Source: Aquatica leii (Eukaryota > Arthropoda > Insecta > Coleoptera > Lampyridae). From it: a DNA stretch of 64,000 nt. Shown one piece after another: positions 1-11,516 of the stretch (positions are counted from its first letter, which is position 1; every line of letters starts with the position of its first letter). The notes beneath the pieces were generated by a model. The model ran no database searches, had not been told where the DNA came from, and was given only the letters and a program-made list of their open reading frames with translations. Both the position numbers and the translations under genes were made by a program. The DNA lies in NCBI GenBank assembly GCA_035610365.1, contig CM069435.1:7280001-7344000 (forward strand), read 5' to 3'.

Positions 1-600
1 TGTGTAACAAATGCAGTTTTGTATCTATCTTAAATCTTTAAAGAAATTGACCAAAATGCTGAATTTATGTCCAAAGTAGAAAAATATTTACAGTTTACAG
101 TTTTTATCATTAAATCCTCAATCAACGGAAAAGGTTGTGATTGTGAGACGACAATTTTGTTCAATTCTCTAAAATCTATACACAGTCTTGTTTTTCTTTC
201 ATCTTCTTTTTTATATGCTAGAGTTACTGGAGCAGCAAATGGGCTATAAGAATCCTCAATCTAATTTTTATTTAATAGTTTTGATATTTGATTTTCTATT
301 TCTTTTCTATCCTCAGATGTGCATCTGTATGGACGTTTGTAACAATATTTATTTATCATCAAGTCAATGTGAGCTTCATAATCTCGTACAGTACCGATGT
401 TATATTTATCTTTCGCAAAGACCGGTTTGTATTTTTCTATCAACTTATCAATTTCTGATTGTTGGTATAAATCTAAATGGTTTACTAATGTTTCAAATCT
501 ATCTGAGTTTATATGCTCATTGAAATTTATTTCTCATTTACTCATAATTTTAATATCTTGTTTTAATACCTCAGAGTTTAATAAAAATCCTTCTTTATTT
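1..600 (-). pseudogene. Ty3/Gypsy pol fragment: start of reverse transcriptase
   Basis: Read on the minus strand, this matches the N-terminal part of a Ty3/Gypsy reverse transcriptase. The linker block ends in KYKPVFAKDKYNIGTV and RPYRCTSEDRKEIENQ, followed by SPFAAPVTLAYKKED, RLCIDFRELNKIV and LDINSAFWSI (RT motif A region, LDI-SAF). Two in-frame stops break it: one just after LLNKN near base 260, and a GAA-to-TAA type change about 40 bases from the window start. The rest of pol lies outside the window. It follows the protease and gag fragments upstream on the same strand, so all three belong to one element. Family assignment is secure from the motifs; the copy is dead. Confidence 0.85.
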
Positions 601-603
601 TTT

Positions 604-1222
604 TCACCTAGTATCAGGAATTTTGACATTTATTATCTTTGATTTATCATTTTTTAAGTATTTTTCGTTTCTCATATCCTCTTTAATTGAGGTTACCGTC
701 TTTTCTTTTGAATTGTTGCATTGTATGATCTTTAATTCTTCATTTCGTATTAATTTGAAGTTTTTGATGCAATCCAACCCGATTAGAAAATCATAGTTTT
801 CATTATCCACTACAAAAAAATCCATATTTCTTACAATATTGTAAATATTTATTTTTAATGTTACCATATCTTTTGTTTTTTTCTCACCATTAATAGTTTT
901 CAAGTTAAGTTTTTTTTATATTATTTGTATTTTCTTTTGGCTGTATCTTCAATAACTTTGCATTTACTAATGACACATTTGAACCTTAATCATAAATTCC
1001 CGAAACATTTAAAATATCATTATTATATTAACTTTAATTTTATTAATGGTAGCACTTCTAGTTTTTTGGATTCTCCTCGTTCAGCTCAATTTCCAATTCT
1101 GAGTTATTTACAGTTTTTAAAACTGTTTTTTATTTTTCTCTTTAAACCAGCAATTTTCTTCTAGATGGTAACGTATCCCTCTTTTCTCGCAGACACAGAT
1201 TTGGCATGGTTTTTTTTCTCAA
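604..1222 (-). pseudogene. Ty3/Gypsy nucleocapsid knuckle and aspartic protease fragment
   Basis: Between gag and RT on the minus strand, a CCHC-like zinc knuckle can be read around 1150-1220 (CQIC, then YH and ENCWF). The retroviral-type aspartic protease follows. Its active site reads D-stop-G-S-N-V-S-L around 975-991, so the usual D-S/T-G triad carries a stop at 986-988. The open stretch 903-604 continues as the protease C-terminal half, with the flap and the conserved FLIGLDCIKNFKL block. The order gag, knuckle, protease, RT is standard for Ty3/Gypsy elements. Frameshifts and the active-site stop show the copy is inactive. Confidence 0.75.
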
Positions 1223-1225
1223 GTT

Positions 1226-2182
1226 TTATTGATCTATTGTCAGAATATATATTATTTTTTTAATGATATTTATTTTCCCAACAAAATGTTCTAATCTTCC
1301 TAATTTGCTGTAAAGATCTTCAGTTCCTTGTAAAGTTTCTTTGTTAATTTTATCAGCCACATAATTAAGTAAGCCAAATGCTATAAGGTCTATGAGTGTC
1401 CCAGTATCAATTGCTTTTCTTACTTCCAATAACAATTTTTCTTTTTTTAAAGCATATTTAAGTAACGAGCCTGCTTGATATTTAAAAGCTAGAGCATGTC
1501 TAATGGGCCACCGTCCTTTGTTTGCAAACGTCTCACAAAAACTTTTCTCCCTTTTGTTCCACTCTGATTCCACTGTAAGTTTTATTAACATGCAACTGTA
1601 CCAATCTATGCTAGAGTATTCCAAAGATTTTTTTAGCATTTCAATTTTTTTTTATCTTCATTGGTTTGGAAACGTTCACATTCTTTATTAAAATCTTTAA
1701 TCCACTGGTAAGCGTTTGAGCTCCTACCATTGAATTTCACAATCATAAAATCCTTTGCAATTTTCCCTAGATTTTGAGTTTTAGATTTTATTTGTTTATC
1801 TTCAAGCAGCTTTTTTAACAATTTTTTAAACGATTCATTTAAGCCACTAGGTATAGATGCAACACTATTTATTTCTGCTAAAATTTCTTCCAAGTAAAAA
1901 TCGTTAAACTGTAGGTTTTGTTCTTCATCCAAATATATTTTTGATATGTCATATGTCAGAGTTATCCATATTTTCCTTGTTTGATACCTTTTATTTAATG
2001 ATTTTCTTACTTTGACACAGTTTTGAGTATTTGTAATACATTGATGCAAGTTTTGCAGGTTGGAACTCGACTGGTATTCCAAAAATCTGTCCGTTAGGTG
2101 TAGCTATCGAGTTTATGCATATGGTGTTTGATTTTCCATCTGCTGTTGGTTTCACAACAAAATCAAATCTTAATCTTTCCAT
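1226..2182 (-). pseudogene. Ty3/Gypsy gag, split by frameshifts
   Basis: Three overlapping minus-strand frames (2182-1991, 2082-1633, 1639-1226) form a gag-like protein. It begins MERLRFDFVVKP, continues through a lysine-rich helical region, and reaches FNGRSSNAYQWIKDFNKECERF, a typical capsid start. The last frame contains KSLEYSSIDWYSCMLIKL and ESEWNKREKSFCETFANKGRW, then runs to the knuckle region. At least two frameshifts separate the pieces. The frames join in the order expected for a single gag upstream of the protease and RT pieces. No 5' LTR or primer-binding site could be identified with confidence to the right of 2182. Confidence 0.7.
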
Positions 2183-4009
2183 GTTTCGTGAAATATTTGC
2201 AGAAAATGTTGTTTTATAATATTTTTTTATCTTTTATAATCAAAGACTTAATTGCTTTTCTCAAAAAATTATAAGTTTTTATTTAACAAATTCATATTAT
2301 ATCTACAACAAGAACTCACCTAAAAATTAAAGAAAACAACATTTAAAGTCCTTATATATTTCAACAACTTATATCTAGAATTAATTTTTTCACAAAATCT
2401 CGCAATTAGACAAATGTCAATGTTTTCTTTACACGTATATTATTTTGTTTTTGAAAAACACGATCGTAAAATCTAAATCAGTTTTTATTTACATACATTT
2501 TCTTCGATGACAAGCAAATGTATATTGATAAAAATTTAAGATTACCTACTTTAATTTTCTGTGATATGTTGAAATTAATTTAAAAGATAAGTTTTAATTA
2601 TATTTTACTATAGTAAATTTAACATATAGAAATATATGTCGTCGCGGACTTATTATAGAAACTTTTGTAGTACAACATCTTTATATAAAATATTTAAATG
2701 ACTTTTACTGTTAAAGCAGCGTTCGAAAAACGCATTGCTCCACTGGTGAACGAATTTTTGAAACCAGATGAGTAATTTTAGATATTATCTCATACATAGA
2801 AATTTACAAACTTTACTCCTTTTTATAATATTAGTATAGATTATTTATTTTTAATCTATAATTCATTATTAATTATAAAATTTAAAAAGACACAACAGAT
2901 ATGTTTATTAAGAATATTAAATAATTAAAGAAGATAAAACTTTGTGTCCAATGTTAATAGTTAAATTTTCAAACGTTTTTTAATTCAGGATTATTTTGTG
3001 AGCACTAATAGTTTCGTTAAAACTATTATCTAATATGTCTAGTAAAATACTTACTAACTCCTTAAAAGATTAATATTATTAGTTTATAAAACGTCTGAAA
3101 AGTTTCGCGTCTTTTAAGATGTGGCATAATCAATACTACAATAACAATTTTTTTTTTTGCTTTTATAGGGATGTTTACAGTAAACACTTATATAAAATTT
3201 ACATAAATTACATTATATGTTTATAAAACCAAAAATATACTACAGACTAATTAGCTTTCGTATATTTTTATATACTTTTTGTGGTTTTGTGTTTACTTAC
3301 AGGTACAATTATTAACAATAAAAGTTACCGTAAGCCGTAAAATGTTTGGAATTTAATTTTGGTAAGTGGAGCATCGATAAAAGAAATTGTTTTGATTTTT
3401 GCTTTTATATTTGTTGGTCCTTAGATATTTTTTTATTAGTTTACTCTGCATACAGAATTGAATTAGCTTATGCTTTTTGTGCTAAATATGCACATTTTAT
3501 TCTTAGAACTTGATGAAAAATATTTTCTAAAATCATAAAATTGCAAGTTTGAAATTACTTAAAGCAATGCAAATATTAATTTTTTTAGTTGTTTTTTTTT
3601 GATTCTATAGAAAAACCAAAAAAATTGAGCTATTAAGTTTTATAATTTTTTCCTTACTTCAGCGATTAAATTTATTAGTAAAAAACAATTTTTTTTATCG
3701 GATACTTACATAATCATCTGGTATTACGCTTTTTAGAATTTCAACATTTTATGTTTTAGTTTGGCAAACGTAGGCGTTTCGTTGTCTATATTACACTTTT
3801 AAAAAAATATTTTTATATTCAAATCAAACAGATTTAAAAATTTAATTAACTTATATTAGAAAAAGTTAATTTATTTTCAGTAATTACACACTCAGCATAC
3901 TATAAACAGTAGCACCTGAGGATGAGTTGTTGCTAATCCTATGTCGTAACATTTTTTTTTAACTGTTTCTAAAGACGGACATAGGTTTAAGAGCTAGAAG
4001 TAATTGACC
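2183..4009. other. AT-rich stretch, no gene recognised
   Basis: About 1.8 kb of very AT-rich DNA with no coding signal beyond a 25-codon plus-strand frame at 2699-2776 (starts MTFTVKAAFEKR). That frame is too short to interpret. The part next to 2182 should contain the 5' leader or LTR of the Gypsy remnant to its left, but no matching second LTR is in the window and no primer-binding site stands out. Confidence 0.5.
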
Positions 4010-4447
4010 ATCATCATAAAATTTTTGTTTTGACTGAGGCAGTTATCGGTCTCATTTCTTTGTTCTCTCGCTTTTCCCGGTATCTGTCTTCTGTGTCTTC
4101 AATCTTTTTTCATCTCCTAGAGACGTGTCTTTAAGTTGCAAATGGAAATTGTCGCTTTGTCACACTTATTGTTAGAAGAAGTCTTGAAACCAATATTATG
4201 GCTTTGTTTGAAACATACATTTATATGTCCAGAATTTTGCAGTTTCCGCTTTAGAAACACCTTCTTTTTCACATTTCAATTTGTACAGCTTACGCATTTG
4301 TTTTTTATTTAAATTAGGGCCCAAGTATTTCTTATATGTTTTCTCTCGACTATAATGGCTAAAGTAGTACGCAAATGACTTGAGGGTGGGATTTAATTCC
4401 ATTAAGAACATCTTCTGAAAGTTTGTTTGGTGGTGTCGATTTTGCAT
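4010..4447 (-). pseudogene. Fragment of a multi-copy, transposon-associated insect protein
   Basis: The frame 4447-4196 reads through HYSREKTYKKYLGPNL, a MRKLYKLKCEKEGVS helix and FWTYKCMFQTK. With one frame change the similarity continues to about 4010, with a C-x2-C-like pair (NKCDKCD), a leucine/lysine stretch and KAREQRNETDN. I recognise this pattern (S-R-E/K-T-K-Y-L, then KMY-LYK, then a Cys pair) from large families of hypothetical proteins repeated across insect genomes. These are probably transposon genes, but I cannot give a family name. Stops and frame changes mark the copy as decayed. Confidence 0.5.
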
Positions 4448-4603
4448 ATTAGATGTAATAAAACTTGCAGTAACTTCCTACTCTGGCGTGACGTCACATA
4501 CTTTGGTTTTTTTTTATTTAGAAATAATTAATTTAAATAGCATTTCTAAAATTATTTATATTAAAAATCTTAAAACCAAATCAATTTTACAAAACAATCA
4601 ATC

Positions 4604-4937
4604 AAATTAATGGTACAAAATTATCTTGTGCCCGTAAATCATTCCGTTCTGCATTTGAATGTTTGCTACATGGGATGTGTCAACATCTTCTTTGTTCCAC
4701 CGTACAACATCATCATCGTTCACCAAACAAACTGCCCTGGCGCGTCTAACTGCAATTCTTTGAAGACGAATCTTCGCAATACGTTCAAATTTTTTATGCT
4801 TTTTATGCAATTGCTTGTGTTTGTTAGTGGCTTTGTATGATGAAATATATAGACCACAGATGTCACACGGTCGTTTAAATAATGTTGTTATTGTACCACC
4901 TACAATGATGAATGAACAGCGAGAGTAACTATGACTC
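4604..4937 (-). pseudogene. C2H2 zinc-finger protein fragment, likely transposon-associated
   Basis: A stop-free minus-strand stretch runs from about 4937 to the stop at 4604-4606. It carries a classical C2H2 finger, CDICG followed by H-x3-H (C-x2-C-x12-H-x3-H), near 4860-4800, then a basic segment (KKHKKFERIAKIRLQRIAVRR) and an acidic C-terminus (VNDDDVVRWNKEDVDTS). The basic RPQR-IA-RR block followed by a short acidic tail recalls C-termini of repeated zinc-finger proteins in invertebrate genomes. It lies upstream, on the same strand, of the 4010-4447 fragment and may be part of the same element. The ATG at 4810 lies inside the frame, after the finger, so the true start is not defined. Confidence 0.4.
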
Positions 4938-5077
4938 TCTTAAGTGCTAACCATTGCAAGATTTCTTTAAGTGCGCGATTATTTAGCTACCAAATTGAAG
5001 TTACAGTGGAGATTATTACATCAGCTCATAGTTACTCCGCTCTCCCATTACATCCAGGGGGAGCCTAAAGGGCCAGC

Positions 5078-6690
5078 TTGCTCACCCAGGGTGGCACGGA
5101 AGGACGCTCACAAGTGTCATCAAGACCGTACTCTGGCTTTCTTGCGGCGGCGCCGACACGCAAACAGAGACAGATCGATACCTCACCATATCGTGTCTGG
5201 CAAAGTTCCCTTGCCAGATCCTTTCTTTATTGGGAGCTATTTATGAAAGGATGCCTCGAACCGGGCCGGGGACAGCCTGGAACCCAGATTCTTGACCTCG
5301 CTATGACCAGGCCTACGATACGAACAACTGGCCCCCTACCCTCGACAGAAGCCATTAGGAGGACTACCATTATAACCTCCAACCCGGCATCGACAGACGC
5401 CGGCTCCCAGAAGTTTGTCAAAGATAACAAAACAATATTACCAAAAGCGGGTCAAATCACCCGTACTAGGCAGCTTCAAAATACCACTACGAGCGTTGTT
5501 AAGGAATTCACCTGTCCGAAGTGTGGGATTTCTTATACACTTTTTAGTAGCCCACCCCAGTGAGTAGTGGTAAGAGCTCGAGAACCGACTGCCCGCCTTT
5601 GAAACGGAACTTATGGCCAAGATCGCCACGATCGAGGCATCCAACAAGGGGGAAGTCATAAGTTAACGGCAAATGAAAGCCGAGGCCGGTCTGACTGAAC
5701 ACCAGATCAGGTACCAAAGGGAAAGTCCTACCTACAAGAGGTACTTGGAACGAGCAAAAGAAGAGAGAAAAAAAACTATCCCGCAGACACCAGATAATGC
5801 ATTCATCAGCAATCTGCAAATGCAACTACAGCAAGCTGTGAATGAAATTAATTAGCTCAAACATCAAGTAAACACATTATAGCCACTACATGAGAAACTA
5901 CTGAAAATGCACGAAAAACGCTCTCCTAAAAGAAATCTTACAGTCCAGCAAATTCGGATGATGAATATAACCTTGTTTTCAAATAAACAGACTGGCTGCT
6001 AACCGAATTCAAAAACTCTAAAAACAAGAATAAGAAACGATAGACTACTGAATTGTCCGAAACAGCTGACGAAAGCGTTAAAACGCAAAAGACAAATAAA
6101 ACATCCAAAAATGTAAACGATGATAAAGTTGTCAAAAATAGCTTAAGTAGATCCAACCTTAATTATAAAACTAGTACAATAAATAATTACCAAATTAAAG
6201 TTAATGACAACTCTCATTCAAAATATAGAGCTCTGACAACTTTCATAAACGTTGGTAGTATGGATGGTACTCATATGAAAACACATCTTCTTGGCTTATT
6301 AAGGTAATGGCCAGGAATTTGGATCCTACTACTTTCGCGAAACTTTAAAAACTCAAGAGAACTACCTCTAACAACAAGGTGAACTACATCTGTTTGCTAC
6401 TGTATATCTTGGTTTTTGATAGATCGAAAGATATCAACAAAATTTATAGTATCCAACATATCAACCAAAGATCAAAATAGAAGCAGAAAAAAATAACAAA
6501 CCCATTCCGCAATGTAAAAAAAGTCAAGGACACGATCACACCTAAAGATTCTGCAAAATAGCTTCTGCTTGCGTAAAATGTGCAGGGGATAACTTAACTG
6601 CAAAATGCACTAAGTCTAGAGAAACGCTTGCATAGTGTATTAACTGCAAAAAAGATTACCATGTTAGCTACAGGAGTTGTGACATAGCAA
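5078..6690 (+). pseudogene. Jockey ORF1 (gag-like RNA-binding protein), decayed
   Basis: Several plus-strand frames read in order: 5078-5563 ends in a Cys pair (FTCPKCGISY), 5590-5855 is a charged helical part, and 6053-6300 is a Ser/Lys/Asn-rich linker. At 6500-6680 lies a set of CCHC knuckles typical of Jockey ORF1: a damaged first one (C-K-K-S instead of C-x2-C), CVKCAGDNLTAKC, and CINCKKDYHVSYRSC. The protein would coat element RNA. At least six stops or frame changes interrupt it. The first 500 bases are more GC-rich than their surroundings; I attach them to ORF1 by position and continuity, with less certainty. Confidence 0.65.
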
Positions 6691-6719
6691 TTGAGCTACA
6701 GAAAAGACGAGATGGTGTC

Positions 6720-7690
6720 AAAATCAACATAGCACTAGTACTGTACCGATGGCAAAATAATTTTATCGACCAAAAAGACCTAAGTATTGTTACCTGGAGT
6801 GCCAATAGCATACTAAACAAAAAACACGACCTTGAAGTATTCCTGAACACTCAACACATTAATGTCTGTCTCATTTCTGAGGCACATATGTCAAATCAAT
6901 CTTACCTTTGAAATACAAAGGATACAAAACATATTACATCATTCATCTAAACAACCAAGCCACGGGTGGGTGGTAGCGCATTCATAATAAGAGATAAGAG
7001 CAACCACTATAAAGAATATCATCTGCAAAAAGATACTATTTAATTAAGAGTGGTTGAAATCATGTCTCTAAAACAGAAACTGAGAGTAGCGGCTGTATAT
7101 TACCTACCAAGACACAACCTTAAAAAAAGATTACCTAACACTGTTAAAACACCTTGTCGAAACTTAGAAAAACTGTACAGAAATTAAACTGCAACTATAA
7201 TTCGACTGGCAAACTAACGTACTGGCTCCCTGATCCTGATAAAATTCTAGAATTACTCGACTTCTTCATCTCTAGAAAATTGTCGCCTAATTTTATAAAA
7301 ACAAAAGAAAACATATGTATTCTGATCACTCAACGGTGATCTTGACACTAAGGATAATAAAAAAAAAGAGCCAGGACCACTCTTACCAAAAATTACGGAC
7401 CGGAAAAAGCTTTCATATTGACCTTTAAAAACAACCTAAATATTAGTTTAAGAACAAGTGAGAAACTAAAAATAAGCTGACAATCTCACCAGTCTTAACC
7501 AAACTGGGGCATATAAAAACACTAAAAAGATAACACACGTAACTAAAAGTGTTGATTAAACAGCCAAGATCAGAAAATTTATTAAAGAAAACAAAGAGCT
7601 AGAAGAAAATTCATCAGTTGATGGTGCCCACAGACAAAGCATATTTAATAACAAGACTCAGCAGCTGAGAAGAGAAATAAAAAGAATTTA
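6720..7690 (+). pseudogene. Jockey ORF2: apurinic-type endonuclease domain
   Basis: The frame begins with LSIVTWSANSILNKKHDLE. This is the endonuclease motif I region, where the usual W-N-A-N reads W-S-A-N, followed by CLISEAHM (catalytic Glu region). Further pieces appear in changing frames: a VAAVYYLPRH-like strand, then LTYWLPDPDKILELLDFFISRKLS at 7216-7300. Next come a degenerate D-H region near 7320 and the linker to the reverse transcriptase (QLRREIKRIYN, 7660-7690). The endonuclease nicks target DNA during insertion. The reading frame stops at about 7690, where R1-clade sequence takes over. Confidence 0.75.
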
Positions 7691-9820
7691 TAATTGTTCT
7701 TAACAAGGGATCCAAGCTGACATTTGAGTTCGGAGCGAAAAGCTCATATATCGACATCACACTGTGCTCTAAGGATATGCCATTTAGAGAGGTTAAGTGG
7801 AAAGTTTTGTCAAAAGGCAGCCTCAGCGACCACAATTATATCTTCTGTGTTATAGATACAAAGAGTAACAAGATACAGCAAAGCCCGCAGTCTGTACGTA
7901 ACTTCCTTTTGAATTTCAATAAGAGCAATCTGGCGAGTTACTTCTGCGCATTAAGGGATAGCATCATTGATAATAGAGGGCTAAACACTGATCACCTCAC
8001 AAGAATCCTAACGACTGCCTGTGATAAAAGTATGCCTTGATCGAAAAGAGGAACGAGATGCAATGCACTCTATTGGAGAACGGAAAAGCTGGGACGACGA
8101 CGCAGGGAACGCATCACCGCAAGAAAGAGGTGGAATGAACTGTGAGTAGAGTTGTATAGTAACTCCACGGGGGTTGAGCAAAATTGTGTCAAAAACTGAA
8201 ATTTGAAGGTGATAAAAACCTACCGACATGCGAAGATGCGGTTATAACAAAAAAATTGAAGGAGGCAATCAGAAAAGCTGGGAATAAGAAAGCCCCAAGG
8301 TCTGATGGCATTTTCATGAAATGTGTGAAGATTCTAGCGAAATAATATCCGGAAGTACTGCTAAGAGTCTACAATAACGAATTTGTAGCCGGGAAATTTT
8401 CCCAAGCAAATAGAAGAAGGCCACACTGGTTCTAATCCCCAAACCAACTAAGAGATGAGCAATTAGCCAAGCCCATTTGTCTGATAAACAGCCTTGCAAA
8501 CATATACGAAAGGCTGCTTCAGTCTAGATTGCAAACAGAGCATGAGTCGATAGGAAGTCTATCGCCGGCACAATTTTGCTTTATACGCGGATATTCCACT
8601 ACTAACGCGCTGATGAGAATCCATAAGTTGACAAGTAAAGGTATGGATGGTACGTGGTGAACCAGGAACATATATGCGCTGGTTTCGTTAGATAGACAGA
8701 ATGCTTTTAATTCGGCACCGTTGCCAAAAATCTTAGACAAAATGTTATGTAGAGAAATTGAATCGTTGCTAGCTATCTGTCGGTTAGGAGCGTTATATAG
8801 AAGTTATTAGAAATGTACAATAACAAGTTGTATCAAAAGGTTACATGTGGGGTCCCACAGGGATTCATTTTAGGTCCCACTTTATGAAATATTTTGACAC
8901 AAATTACCTAACAGCTTACGCAGACTACCTGATGACAGAGACGTACACCTCAGATATTAGAAGACGGAATGAACCAGGCTTTAGAGGCGGTCGACAGGTG
9001 GATGAGGACAAATGAGCTCCTAGTGGCAGACAACAAAATAGAGGCGATTGTCTTTAAAGAGAGAAGGCATATAAGACCTGTACGATTTTTACACGGCAAT
9101 GTGCCGGTAGAAACAAAGGTCAGTATGATGTATTTAGGAGAGACGCTAGACAGCAGTTTAACTTTCGGTTGTCATTTTGCAAAGTTTATGAAGAAGGCTA
9201 GTAAAAGAAAAGCGGCTTTGAGCAAATTAATGACAAGAGTGAAAGGGCCAAAACAAGCTACCAGTGAGGCATAATGTCTTTAATAAGGAAAGATTAAGGA
9301 ACATGGCAAAAAAATTGCAAAGAAGACTGGCTCTAACAACGGCTGCATATAAGACGGTATCGCTGGAGGCCGCCAAGGTATTCACTGGCATTCCGCCCAT
9401 AGACTTATTGCCAGAAGAGCGCTGTATTGACTCTCCGAGCTTGGCCCGATCTACGCACGTGGACAAAGAGGAAGCTTGGAGACCTGAATTACCACAGCAC
9501 ACAAGTTTTCACCGGGCACGGATGCTTTGGCAATTACCTGGTCGGACTCCAGAAGAAGGAGAACCCATCCTGCTTCTTTTGCGGGGATGATATAGATGAT
9601 GCCGAGTATACAGTTTTAATGTGCAGGCACTGGCAAGCAGAGCGCGCAGTATTACAAAGGAAGTTTAAATTTAGGAAGGTGGTGCTGGCTGAGGCCATGA
9701 TCTTTAATAGGCAGGCTTGGAACAATATCAGTGCTTTCATAGCGGTAATACCACAGTCAAAAGAAGTGAAATGGAAGAAAAGGTCTGAGCTAATATAGCA
9801 GTAATATAGTATTGGTTTTT
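7690..9820 (+). mobile_element. R1-clade non-LTR fragment inserted in the Jockey element
   Basis: From about 7690 the sequence switches to an R1-clade ORF2. It shows the C-terminal endonuclease region (SYIDITLCSKDM, WKVLSKGSLSDHNY), then RT pieces. These include SDGIFMKCVKIL, NSLANIYERLLQSRL, AQFCFIRGYSTTNALM, CGVPQGFILGPTL (motif B) and LEAVDRWMRTNELLV. The frame 8969-9274 and the frame 9427-9798 (FTGHGCFGNYL, CFFCGDDIDDAEYTVLMCRHW) carry the C-terminal CCHC-like region of R1-type ORF2 proteins. The 5' half (ORF1 and most of the endonuclease) is missing, as expected for 5' truncation. The YxDD box is not readable. No clear target duplication was found, so both borders are good to about 20 bases only. 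Confidence 0.75.
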
Positions 9821-11058
9821 ACTACAGCGACTAGACGAAAGATCGAGCTCCGTTATACTTGCATACGAAAAGACTGATTATTCGCTCTGGAAAGCAACCA
9901 AGATAATCAAAAGATTTGTAAACTTTATTCCTCTTATTAGAAGCAACCCTTACGATGCAAATTAGAAGTAAACAACAAAATCATCGAACACCAGGCTCAT
10001 AAGAATAGCGAGAGATCAAGGACCAGTAGGAAGAAGGGACCCTGGAAGACCAATAAAAAAGGAAGGATAGTTGGGTCTCCACCTCCATTGAAACACCATG
10101 AAAAGCGTGAAAAAGAGGTTTCGACCTAAATAAAAGAAGAAGAAGAAACAGCAACGATGAACCATGAGCCAGAAACAATAAACAAAAACTTGCTTGTTTG
10201 CCGAGCATTTGGCTAAGATATTCACATAAATAAATCACACTATAAAAGAGATGGACAACCTAAGATCTAAAAATACCACCCTACCTAACCCATGAGAAAT
10301 AGCTGAGGAGATAAGAAAGAAAGCACCAGGGTTCGATCTAACTGCTGGAGAAATTTTAAAACACTTACCTAGAAAGGGTATTGTAATGCTCATATACCTG
10401 TTCAACGCAGTTTTCTGACTGAAACAGTTCCTGCTTCCTGGAAAGTTGTGGAAGTAATCAAGGCCAGGTAAACAACTTAATGATTTTAAATACTATAGGC
10501 CAATATCATTACTGTCGATAATCTCAAAACCCTTTGAGAAACTGTAGCATAAGAGGCTACTGCCAATAATAGACAGTAATTGCCTAATCCCAGATTATCA
10601 ATTTGGATTTAGGCAAAAGTACTGACAATAGACCAGGTACATAAAATAACTGACATCATCGAACGTGTTTTAGAAGAAAAACCAATCTGCTTTGCAGTCT
10701 TGCTACACGTCGCTCAAGTCTTCTACAAAGTTTGGCTTAAAGGCTTAATACATAAATTAAACAAAATTCTGCTAAAGAAATTCGTACAGATACTAACAAT
10801 ATACACCACAGATAGACTCTTCAGAAATAGATAAGAGCGAAAGTCTCTAAAGGTAGTGTATATTTGTCATATGCTAACAATATACCAGACCAGAAAACCA
10901 CAGTGGCTACGTTTGCAGATAACATCGCAATACTAACGGTAGGAAAAGAATAAGAATTATCCACTAGGAAACTACAAACAGCCAGGAATGCAATACTTTA
11001 TGGAACTAACCAATAGAGGATAATATCTAAACGAGTTAAAATCCAAAAATATTAACTT
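9820..11058 (+). pseudogene. Jockey ORF2: reverse transcriptase, N-terminal and central part
   Basis: After the R1-clade segment the Jockey frame resumes with TDYSLWKATK at about 9868 and FVNFIPLI. From 10250 it continues with KAPGFDLTAGEILKHLPRKG, NDFKYYRPISLLSIISKPFEKL, PDYQFGFRQK and ITDIIERVLEEKPICFAV (RT motifs 0 to A). The motif A region reads FAVLLHVAQVF where D-V-x-x-A-F is expected, so the catalytic Asp is lost. The sequence runs up to AACTT at 11054-11058, where the Gypsy LTR begins. Stops are frequent. Confidence 0.75.
9955..10150 (+). other. Possible small insert: 3' end of another non-LTR element
   Basis: Between the Jockey blocks FVNFIPLI (9930) and ARNNKQKLACLF (10160), about 200 bases do not look like Jockey. 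They contain RDQGPVGRRDPGRPIKK, a phrase typical of the last residues of some non-LTR reverse transcriptases. An AAGAAGAAG-like purine tail follows at about 10130-10150. This suggests a short 3' fragment of a further retrotransposon. The borders and the clade are uncertain. Confidence 0.35.
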
Positions 11059-11297
11059 TGTAACAACGAGCCGTAGTGTCGCAGCGACGCGACACACTTT
11101 AGTTAGAGAGGGCGGCCTCGCGTAACAAAAGACTACCTTTTGACATTAGTTTAATTTTATGATTTTCGTCAATTAAAGTGTTAATTCATTTTGAATCTAT
11201 CGGTTAACTAAATAAAACTGTGTGTTACGTGTATTAGTGGCTAACAATACTATAACTATCAAAACGAGGGTAATATAACCCACACCTGCCCGCCACA
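11059..11297 (+). repeat. 5' LTR of the Gypsy element
   Basis: Starts TG and ends CA, 239 bases. It matches the copy at 15954-16192 except at about four positions, near AATCTATCGG and AACTATCAAAAC. It should contain the promoter and polyadenylation signals. An AATAAA hexamer lies within TAAATAAAACTG at about 11211-11222. Confidence 0.95.
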
Positions 11298-11299
11298 AG

Positions 11300-11312
11300 T
11301 GTCGCCCAACGC
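11300..11312 (+). promoter_or_regulatory. Primer-binding site, tRNA-Lys type, one mismatch
   Basis: Two bases after the 5' LTR lies TGTCGCCCAACGC. It resembles the tRNA-Lys-type site TGGCGCCCAACG used by many insect Gypsy elements, with T instead of G at the third position. It would prime minus-strand DNA synthesis. The primer identity rests on this short match. Confidence 0.6.
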
Positions 11313-11516
11313 GTTGCCTTACGTTTTCGGTGGTGAACAGTATTCAACAAACGATTAAAACGAAAGTAAGATTTCGTAATTGTTTCGTCAAGATTGCTGC
11401 GTTTGGTGTTAACAAACTAGCGTCCTCCATTACGAACAATTCAAATATTTGTTTAGCTACTCGAATTAACCTGTGTTTTTAGAACTGCGCATCACACTAC
11501 TCTGACAGCACGGTAT

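Noticed and set aside
4971-5246. Independent plus-strand gene at the GC-richer stretch.
   Set aside because: It leads directly into Jockey ORF1 text, and alternative frames there are shadows of that region.
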